A DNA stretch of 64,000 nucleotides, taken from the NCBI GenBank assembly GCA_027924585.1, contig BSBM01000050.1, forward strand, positions 8,269,501-8,333,500. The letters run 5' to 3'. Position numbers and translations under genes: made by a program. A model generated the notes under the pieces. The model ran no database searches and was not told the DNA's origin. It saw nothing but the letters and a program-made list of their open reading frames with translations. Positions 43,860 through 54,558 of this stretch are shown here, piece by piece; positions within the stretch are counted from its first letter, which is position 1, and each line of letters begins with the position of its first letter. The DNA is from Larix kaempferi (Eukaryota; Streptophyta; Pinopsida; Pinales; Pinaceae).

Positions 43860-46800
43860 AGAGACTTGGTGAATATGTCTGCAACTTGATCATCTATAGG
43901 ACAAAAGAGCACTTCAAGAACACGATCATGAACAAGATTTCTGATGAAGTGCATATGTAGCTCAATGTGTTTTTTGCGTTGATGTAGGACTGGATCTTTG
44001 GCAATCTTGATGACACTTTGATTGTCGCACCAAAGTGGAGTAGGTTGTTGCTGCTCGAATCCAAACTCTGAAAGGATCTGTTGAAACCATAAAGCTTCCT
44101 AACTGGCATTAACTGCGGCTCGATATTCTTCCTCTACTAAAGAAAGAGAAAGAGTTTGTTGTTTCTTGCAAGCCCAAGTGACAGGTCCAGATCCCAGACT
44201 GAAAACATAACCTACTGTAGACTTTCGATCATCAGGATCGCCTGCCCAATCTGAATCAATGAAACCAACCAACAAAGGTTTCCCCCTTGTACTGTAATGA
44301 ATCCCAAACTGAATTGTACCTCGAATATATAGAAGTATTCTTTTAGCTGCTTTCCAGTGACTTTCATGAGGTATTTGCATATAACGGGAAACACGACCAA
44401 CAGAAAAGGAAAGGTCGGGACGAGAATGAGTCAAGTATAAGAGACTACCAACAAGCTGACGATACAAGGTGGCATCTACTTCAGGTGAAGTACAAGCGGA
44501 AAAAATTTTGACTCCAGACTGGAAGGGAGAAGGGGCAAGTGTACAATCTTCCATGTGAAAGCGACAAAGAAGGTCACAAGCATACTTAGACTGAGAAAGA
44601 AAGATTCATTCTTTGGTTTGTAGGACTTGGAGACCAAGAAAATAATGCAAATGTCCTAAGTCTGACATTTCAAAATTTTGCTTAAGACTGGATTTCACAT
44701 GGGTTATAAGCTTAGGGTCACTACCAGTAAGAATAAGGTCATCAACATATAGAACAAGTATGATGAGATGGTTTCCTACTTTCTTAGTATAGACATTGGG
44801 GTCAAAATGGCATCTAGAAAAACCACTGTCAAGGAGAAAGCTATCCATTTTGGCATACCAAGCTCTAGGAGCTTGCTTAAGGCCATATAAGGATTTCTTA
44901 AGGGGGCAGACAAGGCTAGAGTTATTTTGAACATATCCAGGAGGTTGTTCCATGTAAATTTCCTCCTGTAAATCACCATGTAAGAAGGCAGACTTGACAT
45001 CCATTTGATGGACTTCCTAGTTGTGTAAGGCTATAAGGGAAAGAACAAGGTGGATGGAGTTCATTTTTGCGATAGGAGCAAAGGTTTCATTGTAGTCAAT
45101 CCCTTCAACTTGGGAAAAAATTTTGGCAACTAACCTTGCCTTAAGTCTTTCAACACTTCCATCTGATGCATACTTAGTTCTGTAGACCCATTTACATTTG
45201 ACAAGTTTTCTTCCTTTTGGAATAGGTACAAGATCCCAAGTATCATTCGCCATTAAGGAACGATATTCTTTATCCATAGCTGCATCCCAATATGGATTTC
45301 CTGAAGCTTCTGCAAAGGTTTCTGGATCATGATTCTCAGAAACTTGATCCAAAAGAGAAGAGGCTCATTGAAATTGGGAACGTGTTCTACATTGATCTCT
45401 AGGATCACCGACAAGATCACCAGCTGCTTCACATGTTGAACGGACCCATCAAGGAAGCACTTGTGCTGGTGCAACTGGAGGAACACGAGTAGGCGGAGGT
45501 GGATTTTCATCGTCACTGTCATCATCAGAAACTGTAGTTGGAAACCTGTCAAGGAAGTTGGAATAAGAACAATAAGGCACAATCGTCGAATCAGGCCCGT
45601 AGGCCAAAGATGGCACAATCGCCGAGATTGGCTCCCAGGCCAAGAGATTTTCATCAAATTTAACATCTCTTCTAATGATTACATCATGAGAATGTGGTTG
45701 AAGAAGTCTATAACCTTTTACATCTTTAGAATATCCAACAAATATGCACTTTTCACTTTTAAGCTGTAATGCTTTTCGTTTTTCATCCGGAATGTGAGCC
45801 CATGCTTCACTAACAAACACACGGAAGTGACTTACATCTGGTTTAATTTTACTCCATCCTTCTTCTAGTGTGATACCTTGTAATGCTTTAGTGGGGGTGT
45901 GATTAACTATGTAATTTGCATAATTAATGGCTTCAGCCCAAAATTGAAGACTTAGTCCCTTAGATTGGATCATACAATTAGCCATTTCTTTTAAAGTGCG
46001 GTTCTTCCGTTCAGCTACACCATTTTGTTGTGGTGTATATGGAACGGTGTGTTTTTGTTGGATTCCTTGTTCAGTGCGGAAATTAGTGAATTTTTTGTTA
46101 ACATATTCTCCTCCACTGTCAAATCTTAACTTGATAATTTGATGACCAGATTGTTTTTCAACAAGAGCCTAGTAGGCCAAGAACATGTTAAATACTTCTC
46201 TCTTAAGTTTTAGGAAATAAACCCAAGTGTGTCTGGTGTAATCATCAATGAAAGTTAAGAAATATTTGAAACCAGAAAATGAAGCAGATGGAAGAGGACC
46301 ACATAAGTCACCATGCACAAGCTCCAAGGGAACCGAGGCGTGCCAAGAGGCACATTTATAAAAAATGTTCCGATAACGTTTTTCGAGTACACAACCGGAA
46401 CAAACACCATCCCTGCAAGATACCATCGGAAGACCTGTCACCATATTTTATTTACATAGTTGTTGCAATGAGCGATAATTTAAGTGACCAAATCACTCAT
46501 GCCAAAGTTTGCTCAAGTTATCACTATGAGCAACAAAAACTGAAGGAAAAGGTGATGACCCAAAGTTGTTAAAATTGTACAACCTGGTAATATCATCAAC
46601 AATTCTAGTAGCTAGGGCCTGTTGAGGATATTTAAAATCCTTGATTACAACTTGGTGAGGTGTAAACGTCACAGTTTTACCTTCACCGGAATGAGTGATT
46701 TGATAGACTGACAACAAATTGCAGAAAATTCTTGGAACACATAATACGTCACTTAAATGACCATTATCTACTGGAACTGTTCCAGCTCCTACAACACTTA

Positions 46801-47088
46801 GAGATCTATCATCACCAACAAATATTTGTTTGGTGTTACATTTATGCATAGTAGAAAAGATGGCTTTATCCTTAGCCATATGATAAGATGCTCCAGAATT
46901 AATGATCCATTCATTTGAAGTAGAAGAAGAAGATGCATTATAAGAATAACCAGAAGCACAAAGTGCATGTCCATGAGAGGTAGATTCTGAAGGTGAATCT
47001 AGGATGATGTGGTGCTTCTTCATTGTTGCTTCCAAGGCTACAATCTTCTTGAAACACTTAGATTCATCATGATTATCTTTCCCGCAAT
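43860..47088 (-). pseudogene. C3 pol: protease, integrase, RT, RNase H
   Basis: One frame over about 1075 codons. Protease: WIINSGASYHM, where the catalytic Asp of the usual D-S-G is Asn (AAT). Integrase: pre-integrase zinc domain (CSGCVLEK), LVHGDLCGP, DSGGEYVNK, PQQNGVAERKNRT. RT: WKWVYRTK-type start, MDVKSAFLHGDL, SLYGLKQAPRAWY and the catalytic LYVDDLILTG. RNase H: GFIDSDWAGD, LVEEEYRAA, WCDNQS and KHIELHMHFIR. Stops occur near 46492, 46445, 46168, 45448, 45361, 45016, 44605 and 44098. Several look like C-to-T changes (TGG to TAG, CGA to TGA, CAG to TAG). The polyprotein would process itself, copy RNA into DNA and integrate it. Confidence 0.9.
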
Positions 47089-47856
47089 AGTTGAAATGAC
47101 GCTTAGTCTTCTTGCCTTTTGGCTTAGATCCTTTGTCATTTTTGACTGAGAGGGTTTGGGACCCTTGTTTGACTTATTATTGCGAAAATTTGGTTTCTTG
47201 GGAGGCTTCGACTTTTCTTTCTGTTGGTACAATAAGGCTTTCCCATATTTATCTACATTGTTAATTATTCCAAGACGGATGATCTTATCTTGCTCTCTAA
47301 TCAAGGAATCACAAAAGGATTCAAGACCAGGCTCTCAATAGCTAGCTGCATTCAAGGATTCTTTCATGGGGTAAAATGTAGAAACAAAAACAGAATATGC
47401 AAGTTCAAGTTTGGAAAGAATATGATAAATGCATTGTTTGTCTTCCCTCTTAATCTTGCATTCTTCACATAAGAGTTTAAGAGTTTTGTACTTAGATAAA
47501 TAATCTTGTATGCATGAAAAATCACTTAGATTTAAAGAAATCAACCCATTTTCGAGTTGGTGACCTCGAATTTCATTGTGTTTACCAAACACAGATTCCA
47601 ACTTGCCCCAAGCAACATCAGGTTCATCAATTCCAGATATGTGGAATCGCAAATTAGTAGAGATTGACATCTCAATCAATCCACAAGCTTCGTCACATCT
47701 ATTTGCCCATTTTATTTTCTTATCATCATCAGTGGATTTTGTTTCTTTCCCTGAGGTAATTCTGAAAAGTCATATACTTCGTAGAACATCCTCCATACGA
47801 GATTTCCATGAGAAATAGTTGGAACTGGTAAGTAGAATATCACAAGGGGCGGTCAT
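47038..47856 (-). pseudogene. C3 gag
   Basis: It starts at ATG 47856-47854 (MTAPCDILLTSSNYFSWKSR), a Copia-type gag (UBN2-like): WANRCDEACGLI, VWGKLESVF-like AWGKLESVFG, LENGLISLNL, LSKYKTLKLLCEEC and SKLELAYSVFVS. A TGA interrupts after DVLRSI, and a stop lies at about 47335. The zinc knuckle follows in another frame (FNYCGKDNHDESKC, about 47090); its first Cys is Phe, so it is damaged. A frameshift near 47145 separates gag from pol. Confidence 0.85.
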
Positions 47857-48986
47857 ATTGGAAAATTAATGGCTATAAAAGCAGAAACCAATGGTTTGGA
47901 TGTGAAGAGCTCGTAAAAATAGGAGGTTTTAAAAAAACGGCACAGAAAACTGACTCCATATGATGAAGTTATGCTTGATCAAAGAAAATGATGAAGATGT
48001 CCCCAATAGTGACGTGGCAGATAGAGAACGACCAACTAAAAAAAAGGACCCCCCTCTTCCCAAGGTGAACCTTTGACAATCACTTTAAAAGAAAGTTGTT
48101 TTAAGTGAATCACTTTTGTAAAATAAGTGATTTCACTTTTACAATGATGTTACTTTAAATAGTGCAACAATAAAAAGGAACTTAAATGACTTACTTTTTA
48201 TTTTTATTTTTTATTATTATTTAAGTGAGATGCACTTTTACAATAAAGTAACTTGAAAATATAAATTGCATGTACTCTTTCTTTTAAAAGTAACTTCCTA
48301 AGATTTGAACTCAAGACCTATTAAGGAATAAAGCAACTTTGAACCAAGTGAGTTAGATTAAAAGGTATGTAAAATATGGGAAGGAGGAAGGGTTTTTTTT
48401 TTTTTGCTTGGTTTTCGTGCTTGTCTTTTTTCTCTGCAAATCACACCACAAACCAAAACAAACAAAAAAATTCCACACTAATAGGGTTAGATCTCATTAG
48501 CTTGACCAGAAATTCTATGTTTTCTCTTTGTTTCTGATTTGCCGAGATCGCACAAGGTGCACGGCAAAGAGCATACGCAGCCAAGAAAAATCATTTCCTT
48601 TTCTATTTCTGATTCACCGAGATCGCACAAGGTGCACGGCAAAGAGCATACGCAGACAGGGAAAGCAACAATCCGAAGCCAAAAAAAAATCTAATAATAA
48701 AAACTGATAAAATATGAGATATTTTACTTTTTAAAAACATAAAATAAAAAAAATGGTCACTATGACATTATACTTTCAAATCTGATGAAATATGCATTTT
48801 TGAAGCAACCGGGAACCATTTTTTATAAAACGAAAACTATTTCCCAATGGAAACGACACTCCAGACGCAATGGAACACCTCCCACAACCCAAAAATGCAC
48901 AGAAATACTAGAACCAAAAACCCTTTCAAGTTTCGGCAACAACAGTTCAAGATCTAGATCATAATCGGAAACGACTCTTCATAAAA
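47857..48986 (-). other. C3 leader
   Basis: About 1.1 kb between PBS and gag. It contains a 75-bp duplication (GAGATCGCACAAGGTGCACGG at 48544 and 48619) and an interrupted T-run near 48391. No ORF. Confidence 0.65.
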
Positions 48987-48998
48987 GCTCTGATACCA
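48987..48998 (-). promoter_or_regulatory. C3 primer-binding site (initiator-Met)
   Basis: Minus strand TGGTATCAGAGC directly follows the 5' LTR. Confidence 0.92.
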
Positions 48999-49446
48999 TG
49001 TTCGAGTACACAGTGTACCTTCAAAATACCAAACACCTAGAGAAACCACTTCACACAAACATATCACAGATCGATACTCCGATGTTTTGACGTGGTTTAA
49101 ACCCTCGAGAGGGAAACACTCCACAGCCCCAGCCAAATAGCTTCTACGGAGCAATTTATTATGTAATGAAAGAAAGTTACAAATGAGATTCTCATAATCG
49201 ATCAACTAGACAATGACCCTCCATGCTCTTTAAATAGAGATCATGGACCAATCGGGTGTTAAGCCACGGATCAAGGTTAGGTATGATCTAAGAGAAGTTG
49301 AGCCGTCAGATCACTCTATGTCTAGAACATATCGTGACCGTCGGATAAAATATTTACAAATGCATACTAAAGAAACACACTTTTTCTAACGGATATATTA
49401 CACAAGTTGATCTTAACTAACTCCTAAGTGTCTAAATATCCTAACA
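48999..49446 (-). repeat. C3 5' LTR
   Basis: Plus reading TGTTCGAGTACAC...ATCCTAACA, 448 bp. TATA-like TATTTAAA on the minus strand at 49236-49229. Confidence 0.92.
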
Positions 49447-49451
49447 GTTGA

Positions 49452-50509
49452 GCATAATCATCCCAAATGACTGGGATGTCTTTCTTGAGCAAACGCATGT
49501 ATCCCTATGTCTTTTCAATTAAATTGCACACAAAACGCCTTAAGTAGTTTACCTTCCCCTGCAAACTTTCAAGTTCTGGAATATTCATGTGTGGTGGTAG
49601 AGCAACAATGGCTTCCACCTTGAGGGGATAAATGCATATCCCATCTTTTGAAATGATGAAGCCTAAAAAGCGTTCGGACTTGACACAAAAGATGCACTTG
49701 TGAGGATTTAAATGGATATTATACCATCTACATATGAGGAATACAGTCGTCAAATGATCAATGTGGAAATATCGATGATTTGAATGAGAAGGGAGATCGT
49801 CTAAGTAGGGTTCCACAAATTCCTTCATGTCATGGAAAGCATACGACATAGCTCGCTGGAATGTAACACCAACATTTTTAAGGCAAAAATGGAGTCTGCG
49901 ATAGGAGAATGTACCCCATGGGCAGATGAAAGTCGTCTTGTGTTGATCGACAGGATGGATCTCTATCTGATTATAGCCGAAAAATCCATTCATGAATGAG
50001 AAGATGATGCTTCTGGCACAGTTGTCGATGATTTGGTCGACGAACGGGGTAGGGAAATTGTCCTTGGGACAAGCCTCATTCAAATCCCTGTAATCAACAC
50101 AAAACCTAATGGTGACCTATTTTTTGGTAACGGGAACGACATTAGAGACCAATCTGTTAAGGGAACAAGATAAAGGAACCATAGCCTTCAACAAATTTTC
50201 TATTTCTGCCTTAATAGTCGCAGTTTTCCTAGGGTGCACAGGGCCTATATTTTTCCAGACAGGTTTTGCATTGGGATATGTTTGAATCTTGTGCATAACA
50301 ATAGTAGGATCAATCCTGGACATTTCCTCATATCTCCATGCAAAGACATTGCAGAATTGTTTAAACAAGGCCGTAAAAGTGGTGACTTCTTCCAGAGAAC
50401 AAGTTTGGCCTAAGTGAATTTTTTCCACGACTCCAGGTTTTACCGAGATGTCGATAAGAAAGGTAGGTGTTATGTTAGCCAGGTTTCCCTCGGTTACCAT
50501 ATCCACCAT
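49452..50509 (-). pseudogene. T2 reverse transcriptase
   Basis: Starts with LFKQFCNVFAWRYEEMSRIDP (50509-50117), a TAG stop, then VDYRDLNEACPKDNFPTP (50083 on). The first catalytic block reads FSFMNGFFGYNQI, where the family has a catalytic Asp (MDG), so GAT has become AAT. The YLDD catalytic pair is kept in PYLDDLPSHS. Then CIFCVKSERFLGFIIS and LQGKVNYLRRFVCN. A stop lies at about 49503. The frame continues through DIPVIWDDYAQQ to the C3 insertion. Ty3/Gypsy type. Confidence 0.88.
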
Positions 50510-51506
50510 GAGGATAGGATATTGAGGGTAAGTAAATACTTCTGGTGAAACAATCGTTTCAATGGAATTCTCTACTAAATCTAATGGCGGAAGGAAAGAC
50601 GATCTGTGGTGGAGATCTTCCCATGGGGGTTAATCCACGCTCATAATATCCATGATTGACTCGTCAGAATGAAAAGTATGGATTAGAGGTTCAGGTTGGG
50701 ATGAGCTCCAATGTAATGGCAGAGAACGTTAAGTAGATGCCATGGCAGAGTGGACATCTGGTAAATCAGTTGTTGATTGGATGGCCTTGTAAGTAGATTT
50801 TGCAGGGCTCAGAGGAATCACATCTACAATAGTATCCAAATGGTCTGGATCGGGTGCAATCCATTAACCCGTTGAGTAATGAGAAGACAAAATCATGTTC
50901 ACCGTGGAAAAATGGGAAGGGGGGTCCGGTGTTGGAAAGAATCCCATGAGGGATGAATATTTAAGGAGTCCTTCCCCCACACTCTCATATATCTGCGTCG
51001 AGTGTCCTAAAAGAGGGACATTGTCTGCGGGATGAGCAGTGGTGTCAAGTGTACTAAAATATAATTGATCGATAGTGACAATATTCCCTTGGTGGGGAAA
51101 TTGCATAATGCAGAAGACAGATGATGCAACCGCAATCATGGCATAGAACCAGTTTGTAATCCAATGGGGCAACGATGACTTCCACATTAATAGAAATGCT
51201 CTTGCCACCCAAATCGAAGGTCAAATATTGTAAAATCCCATGAGTTTGAAAGCCACATCCATCAAAGGATTTCAAAGTGGTGGGGGAATGGTTCAACTCG
51301 GGAGAGTCGATGGCTCGCCAACAGGATAACGACATAACCGAGGTAGATGCTCCTTCGTCTAAGAAAACACAATGGATGCTTTTCCTATCAACGTTAGTGA
51401 TGTTTTGGAATGCAAGTTGGTGGGAAAGCCTCGGCTTGAATAACTCTAACTTGAACATGATGGTGTTGGAGGAATCTCGATTTACATCTCCAATTGGGGA
51501 TAACAA
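50510..51506 (-). pseudogene. T2 protease and connector
   Basis: VFLDEGASTSVMSLSCWRAIDSPEL (active site DEG) and SFDGCGFQTHGIL are in one frame; after a frameshift near 51140 the block YAMIAVASSVF and QFPHQGNIVTIDQL continues in the next. A connector with stops runs to RT. It matches T1 (5-361) block by block. Confidence 0.85.
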
Positions 51507-51539
51507 GGTCTTACACTAAATGGGACAGTTTTGTAAGAC

Positions 51540-53891
51540 TTATAACATTGACATGGCACAAGTAGCTTGCGCTAAATCCTCTACTATATTGTAGTTTTGA
51601 TCAGCCCGAGCATTGGGATTGAAAATGGATTTTCGAATAGTGCTCTTGGGTGGACGCAATACTGAATCCGGTAAAGGTTTCTCTATGACGAGAGGAACTT
51701 GAGGTGAATAAATGATAGATGTGAATGCAGGGGATTCTTCAATATTACCCCCATCAGATTCTTGTGTATAAGGAGAGTCATATGATCGTGATCGAGTATT
51801 TAAGTTGACTGTTTCATTCTGCATCATGAGAACATGAGCGGTGGTGGACGTTTCTCCTTGAGAAGGAGATTGTTGTTGCACAATCATCTATTGTTGTTGT
51901 GTGGGAAAGGGATCAGTTAAGACTGTGTGTGTGGGGTTCCCTTTAAGGAAATTTTGAACTTCCTCCCGATGTGGACATTCTTTAGTGAAGTGATCAGCAC
52001 CGCACAATAAACAAGGATATTTTACCTTCCTCTTTTGTTTATTGTCTTTGAGATTTTGTTTGGGATCCTGATGGTTAGAAGACATTTTATTTTTACTTTA
52101 GTTGTTCTTTTTACCACTGTATTTTTGAGGTGAAGCAGATTGAACTGAATTCACTTCCTCAGTGGTAGTGGTGCTAGGTGATTGTTTGGTGTGATGTCCA
52201 GCCTGTGTGGCAGGTGGGGTCGAGCTTTGATAGCTTTGTGATCAACCAAATTGTGTGGCAGGCTGGTTGTGAATGGAACCAATGATGTCGTCAGCATGAG
52301 GTCCCATAAGTGGTTTTGCTGGATCATACGTAGGGTGGAGGGCATCAGGAACAATATCATATAAGGTGCCATATTGAGAATGGACAAGGTCTAAATACTG
52401 AGCACAAGCTATAGCTTGTTCTTCCGTAATGGCTCCACCCATAGCTACATATTTAGCTATGATAGGAAGTAGTGACTTCGTGAACCAATCTGCAAGGAGT
52501 TGGTCTGGAATGGGAGATTTAATGAGATGTTGTCACCTCCTCCAATCATGAATATGATCAAAAATGTGAGTGGCAATAGTTTGACGAAGAGAAGTCAAAA
52601 GATCCATGTTGGTTTCGTAGCAGATCGATAGTTGAAATTGAGTAAAAAATGAGATATCCAAACATAGAAAGTCAGTAAAGGAATGTGGTGGAAACTAAAT
52701 GTACCACTTTGCGGCAGTACCAGTAAGGGTTCTTTGGAATAACCTCAAATAGATAGAATCATCCATTAAGGAATTGGACGAACACCACAAATGATAAGTC
52801 ATAACATTGTTTTTAGGGTTTCCATCAAACTTTGAGATATCTAATGGTAACTTCACAGGAATCTTAGGCCAATTTGTGCCATGATAGATGGGATCGTTAG
52901 TCAAACGTGACAAGTCCAATAGATCAAGTGTAGCTAGAAATGGTAATTGTTGGTTCAGCTGTGGATACTAGTAATACTGATACAGAATTTGTGTACCAGT
53001 AGGACCATGGACCGATTGGTCGTAAGGTCCTCTCGTAAGAAATTGTCCATATAGAGGTGGGCCTCCTAGGTTAGGAGGTGGACCTGAAGGGGGTCCTCCT
53101 CCACCAGAATAAGGTGGTCCCCCGCTGGAAGGTGGGGGTCTGCCTTCTCTAGAATAAGGCGGTCCTCCGCTAGAAGGTGGGGGTGCTCCTCCTCCAGAAT
53201 AAGGTGCGCATCCGCCAGAATGTGGGGGTCCTCCTTCTCCAGATAAGGTGGTGGTAGTGGTGTAAATTGGATGGTGGGGGAGGTGGTGGGACAGCTGGTG
53301 GAGGTGGTGGGGGTGTTCCACTGGCTAGAGGTCTAGTCGGTAAAACGTTATGGTTCCCCCATGGTGTGTTCGTGTTTCCAGGATAGGGTCATCTAGTAAA
53401 ACTATTTCCTGGATAATTGGTTCCTATAGTAGCATTATGGTGGCCCAGATAGATATCCCCCCATGGGGGTTGGGATCAAAAAGATGGTACCCCCGTGTGA
53501 TGTTTCCACATAGGTTGTCCCATGGTTGGGAGAGAAATTTCAACCATACTATAGTTCAAATGTGAAGTATGTCCTCCACTCACTTTATGTCCGCTAACTG
53601 TGTGATGTCCCCCAGTTAGATTAGGTCCACTAGCTAGGGGTTTCCCCCCAGTTGAAAATTGTCCACTTAGTGGAGTGTGCCTACTAAGCGAATGTTGACC
53701 ACTAATCGTAGGTTGACTCATGACTAATTGTTGACTACTAACGAAATGATTACTTCCACTTGAATGTAGAGTAACAAATATCTTATAACCTCCCCTCGAA
53801 TTTTGAGGTGGGGGTGGCAGAGGTAATGTCCCAGTAACATAGTTAATAATGGTTGAAGGTTTCCCGCCAATGGTGTTGAACCAGTCACCTG
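51540..53891 (-). pseudogene. T2 gag
   Basis: After C2: a Ser/Thr/Gly/His-rich segment (53891-53476; SGQHSLSRHTPLSGQFSTGG), a frameshift, then a Pro/Gly repeat segment (53321-52970; PPYSGGGGPP-type units), and in the same frame the gag core (52960-52698): KLPLDISKFDG, TYHLWCSSNSL and RLFQRTLTGTAAKWYI. Farther on are AMGGAITEEQAIACAQYLDL (52442) and a zinc knuckle CLLCGADHFTKEC (C-X2-C-X3-H-X4-C, about 52010), then the spacer to protease. Stops near 52968, 52695, 52242, 52086 and 51888. Gag would assemble the particle and package RNA. Confidence 0.85.
52970..53260 (-). repeat. Pro/Gly-coding repeat in T2 gag
   Basis: Units of about 24-45 bp encode variations of PPYSGGGGPPPSSGG; plus-strand text CCTCCAGAATAAGGTG recurs at about 53100, 53145 and 53192. 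Confidence 0.75.
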
Positions 53892-53896
53892 AATCT
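53892..53896. other. C2 target-site duplication, left
   Basis: AATCT, repeated exactly at 61369-61373. Confidence 0.93.
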
Positions 53897-54546
53897 TGTT
53901 GATGTATATGTAACTTCGGAATGTATTTCACATATATGTATATTGTATTCCTATAGAGATGTTATTATTCCTCTATACGGAAGTGTCGTCATTTATATTG
54001 TAAGTGTCGTAACTTATACTTGATGGGTTATTAGACCACCTTGTTTGGGGTCGGCCCTGTATAAGTCATGTGGGTCAAAGGGTTATTAGACCACCCTATT
54101 GGGGGTCGGCCATGTGGGTCAAAGGGTTATTAGACCACCCTATTGGGGGTCGGCCCAGTCAGCATTATATTATGTGGTTAAGTTCGAGCCTACATGAGTT
54201 AGGTAAAAAGGCAAGTCAAGTCAAGTATAAATAGAGTGCGGGAGGCACTCTATTTACTCACTCACTTCTCACACATGCACTCAAGGAGGAGTGGCGCACT
54301 TATGGAGGAGGAGGATCTGCTGCTAGGTTATGGCTATCTCTCTTGGTTGGTTGTATCATTGCTCTATCTATCTCTGAGGAAGTTATTGGGGTTTTTCACC
54401 TTTATGGTTTTCCCCAAGTAAATCTTTGTGTCTCTTGTGTGCTTGCATTATTGTCTCCATGATTGATATGCTGTAGATATGCTGTACATGTTGTTCTCTC
54501 AGTTAAGATCCTAGATCAGATTGAAGTAAATTCTGAAAATTTAACA
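53897..54546 (+). repeat. C2 5' LTR
   Basis: TGTTGATG...TTTAACA. U3 has three direct repeats starting GGGTTATTAGACCACC (54025, 54080, 54124). TATAAATAG at 54226-54234. Confidence 0.95.
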
Positions 54547-54558
54547 TGGTATCAGAGC
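54547..54558 (+). promoter_or_regulatory. C2 primer-binding site (initiator-Met)
   Basis: TGGTATCAGAGC immediately after the LTR. Confidence 0.94.

Larger units (their letters stand above)
43260..49446 (-). mobile_element. C3: near full-length Ty1/Copia element
   Basis: Two 448-bp LTRs (43260-43707; 48999-49446) with TG...AACA ends, perfect target duplication GTTGA, initiator-Met PBS on the minus strand (48998-48987), polypurine tract (43721-43708), and gag, protease, integrase, RT and RNase H in Copia order. It inserted between RT and RNase H of T2. It carries about ten premature stops, a frameshift and lost catalytic residues, so it is dead. The LTRs differ by several percent by eye. Confidence 0.92.
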
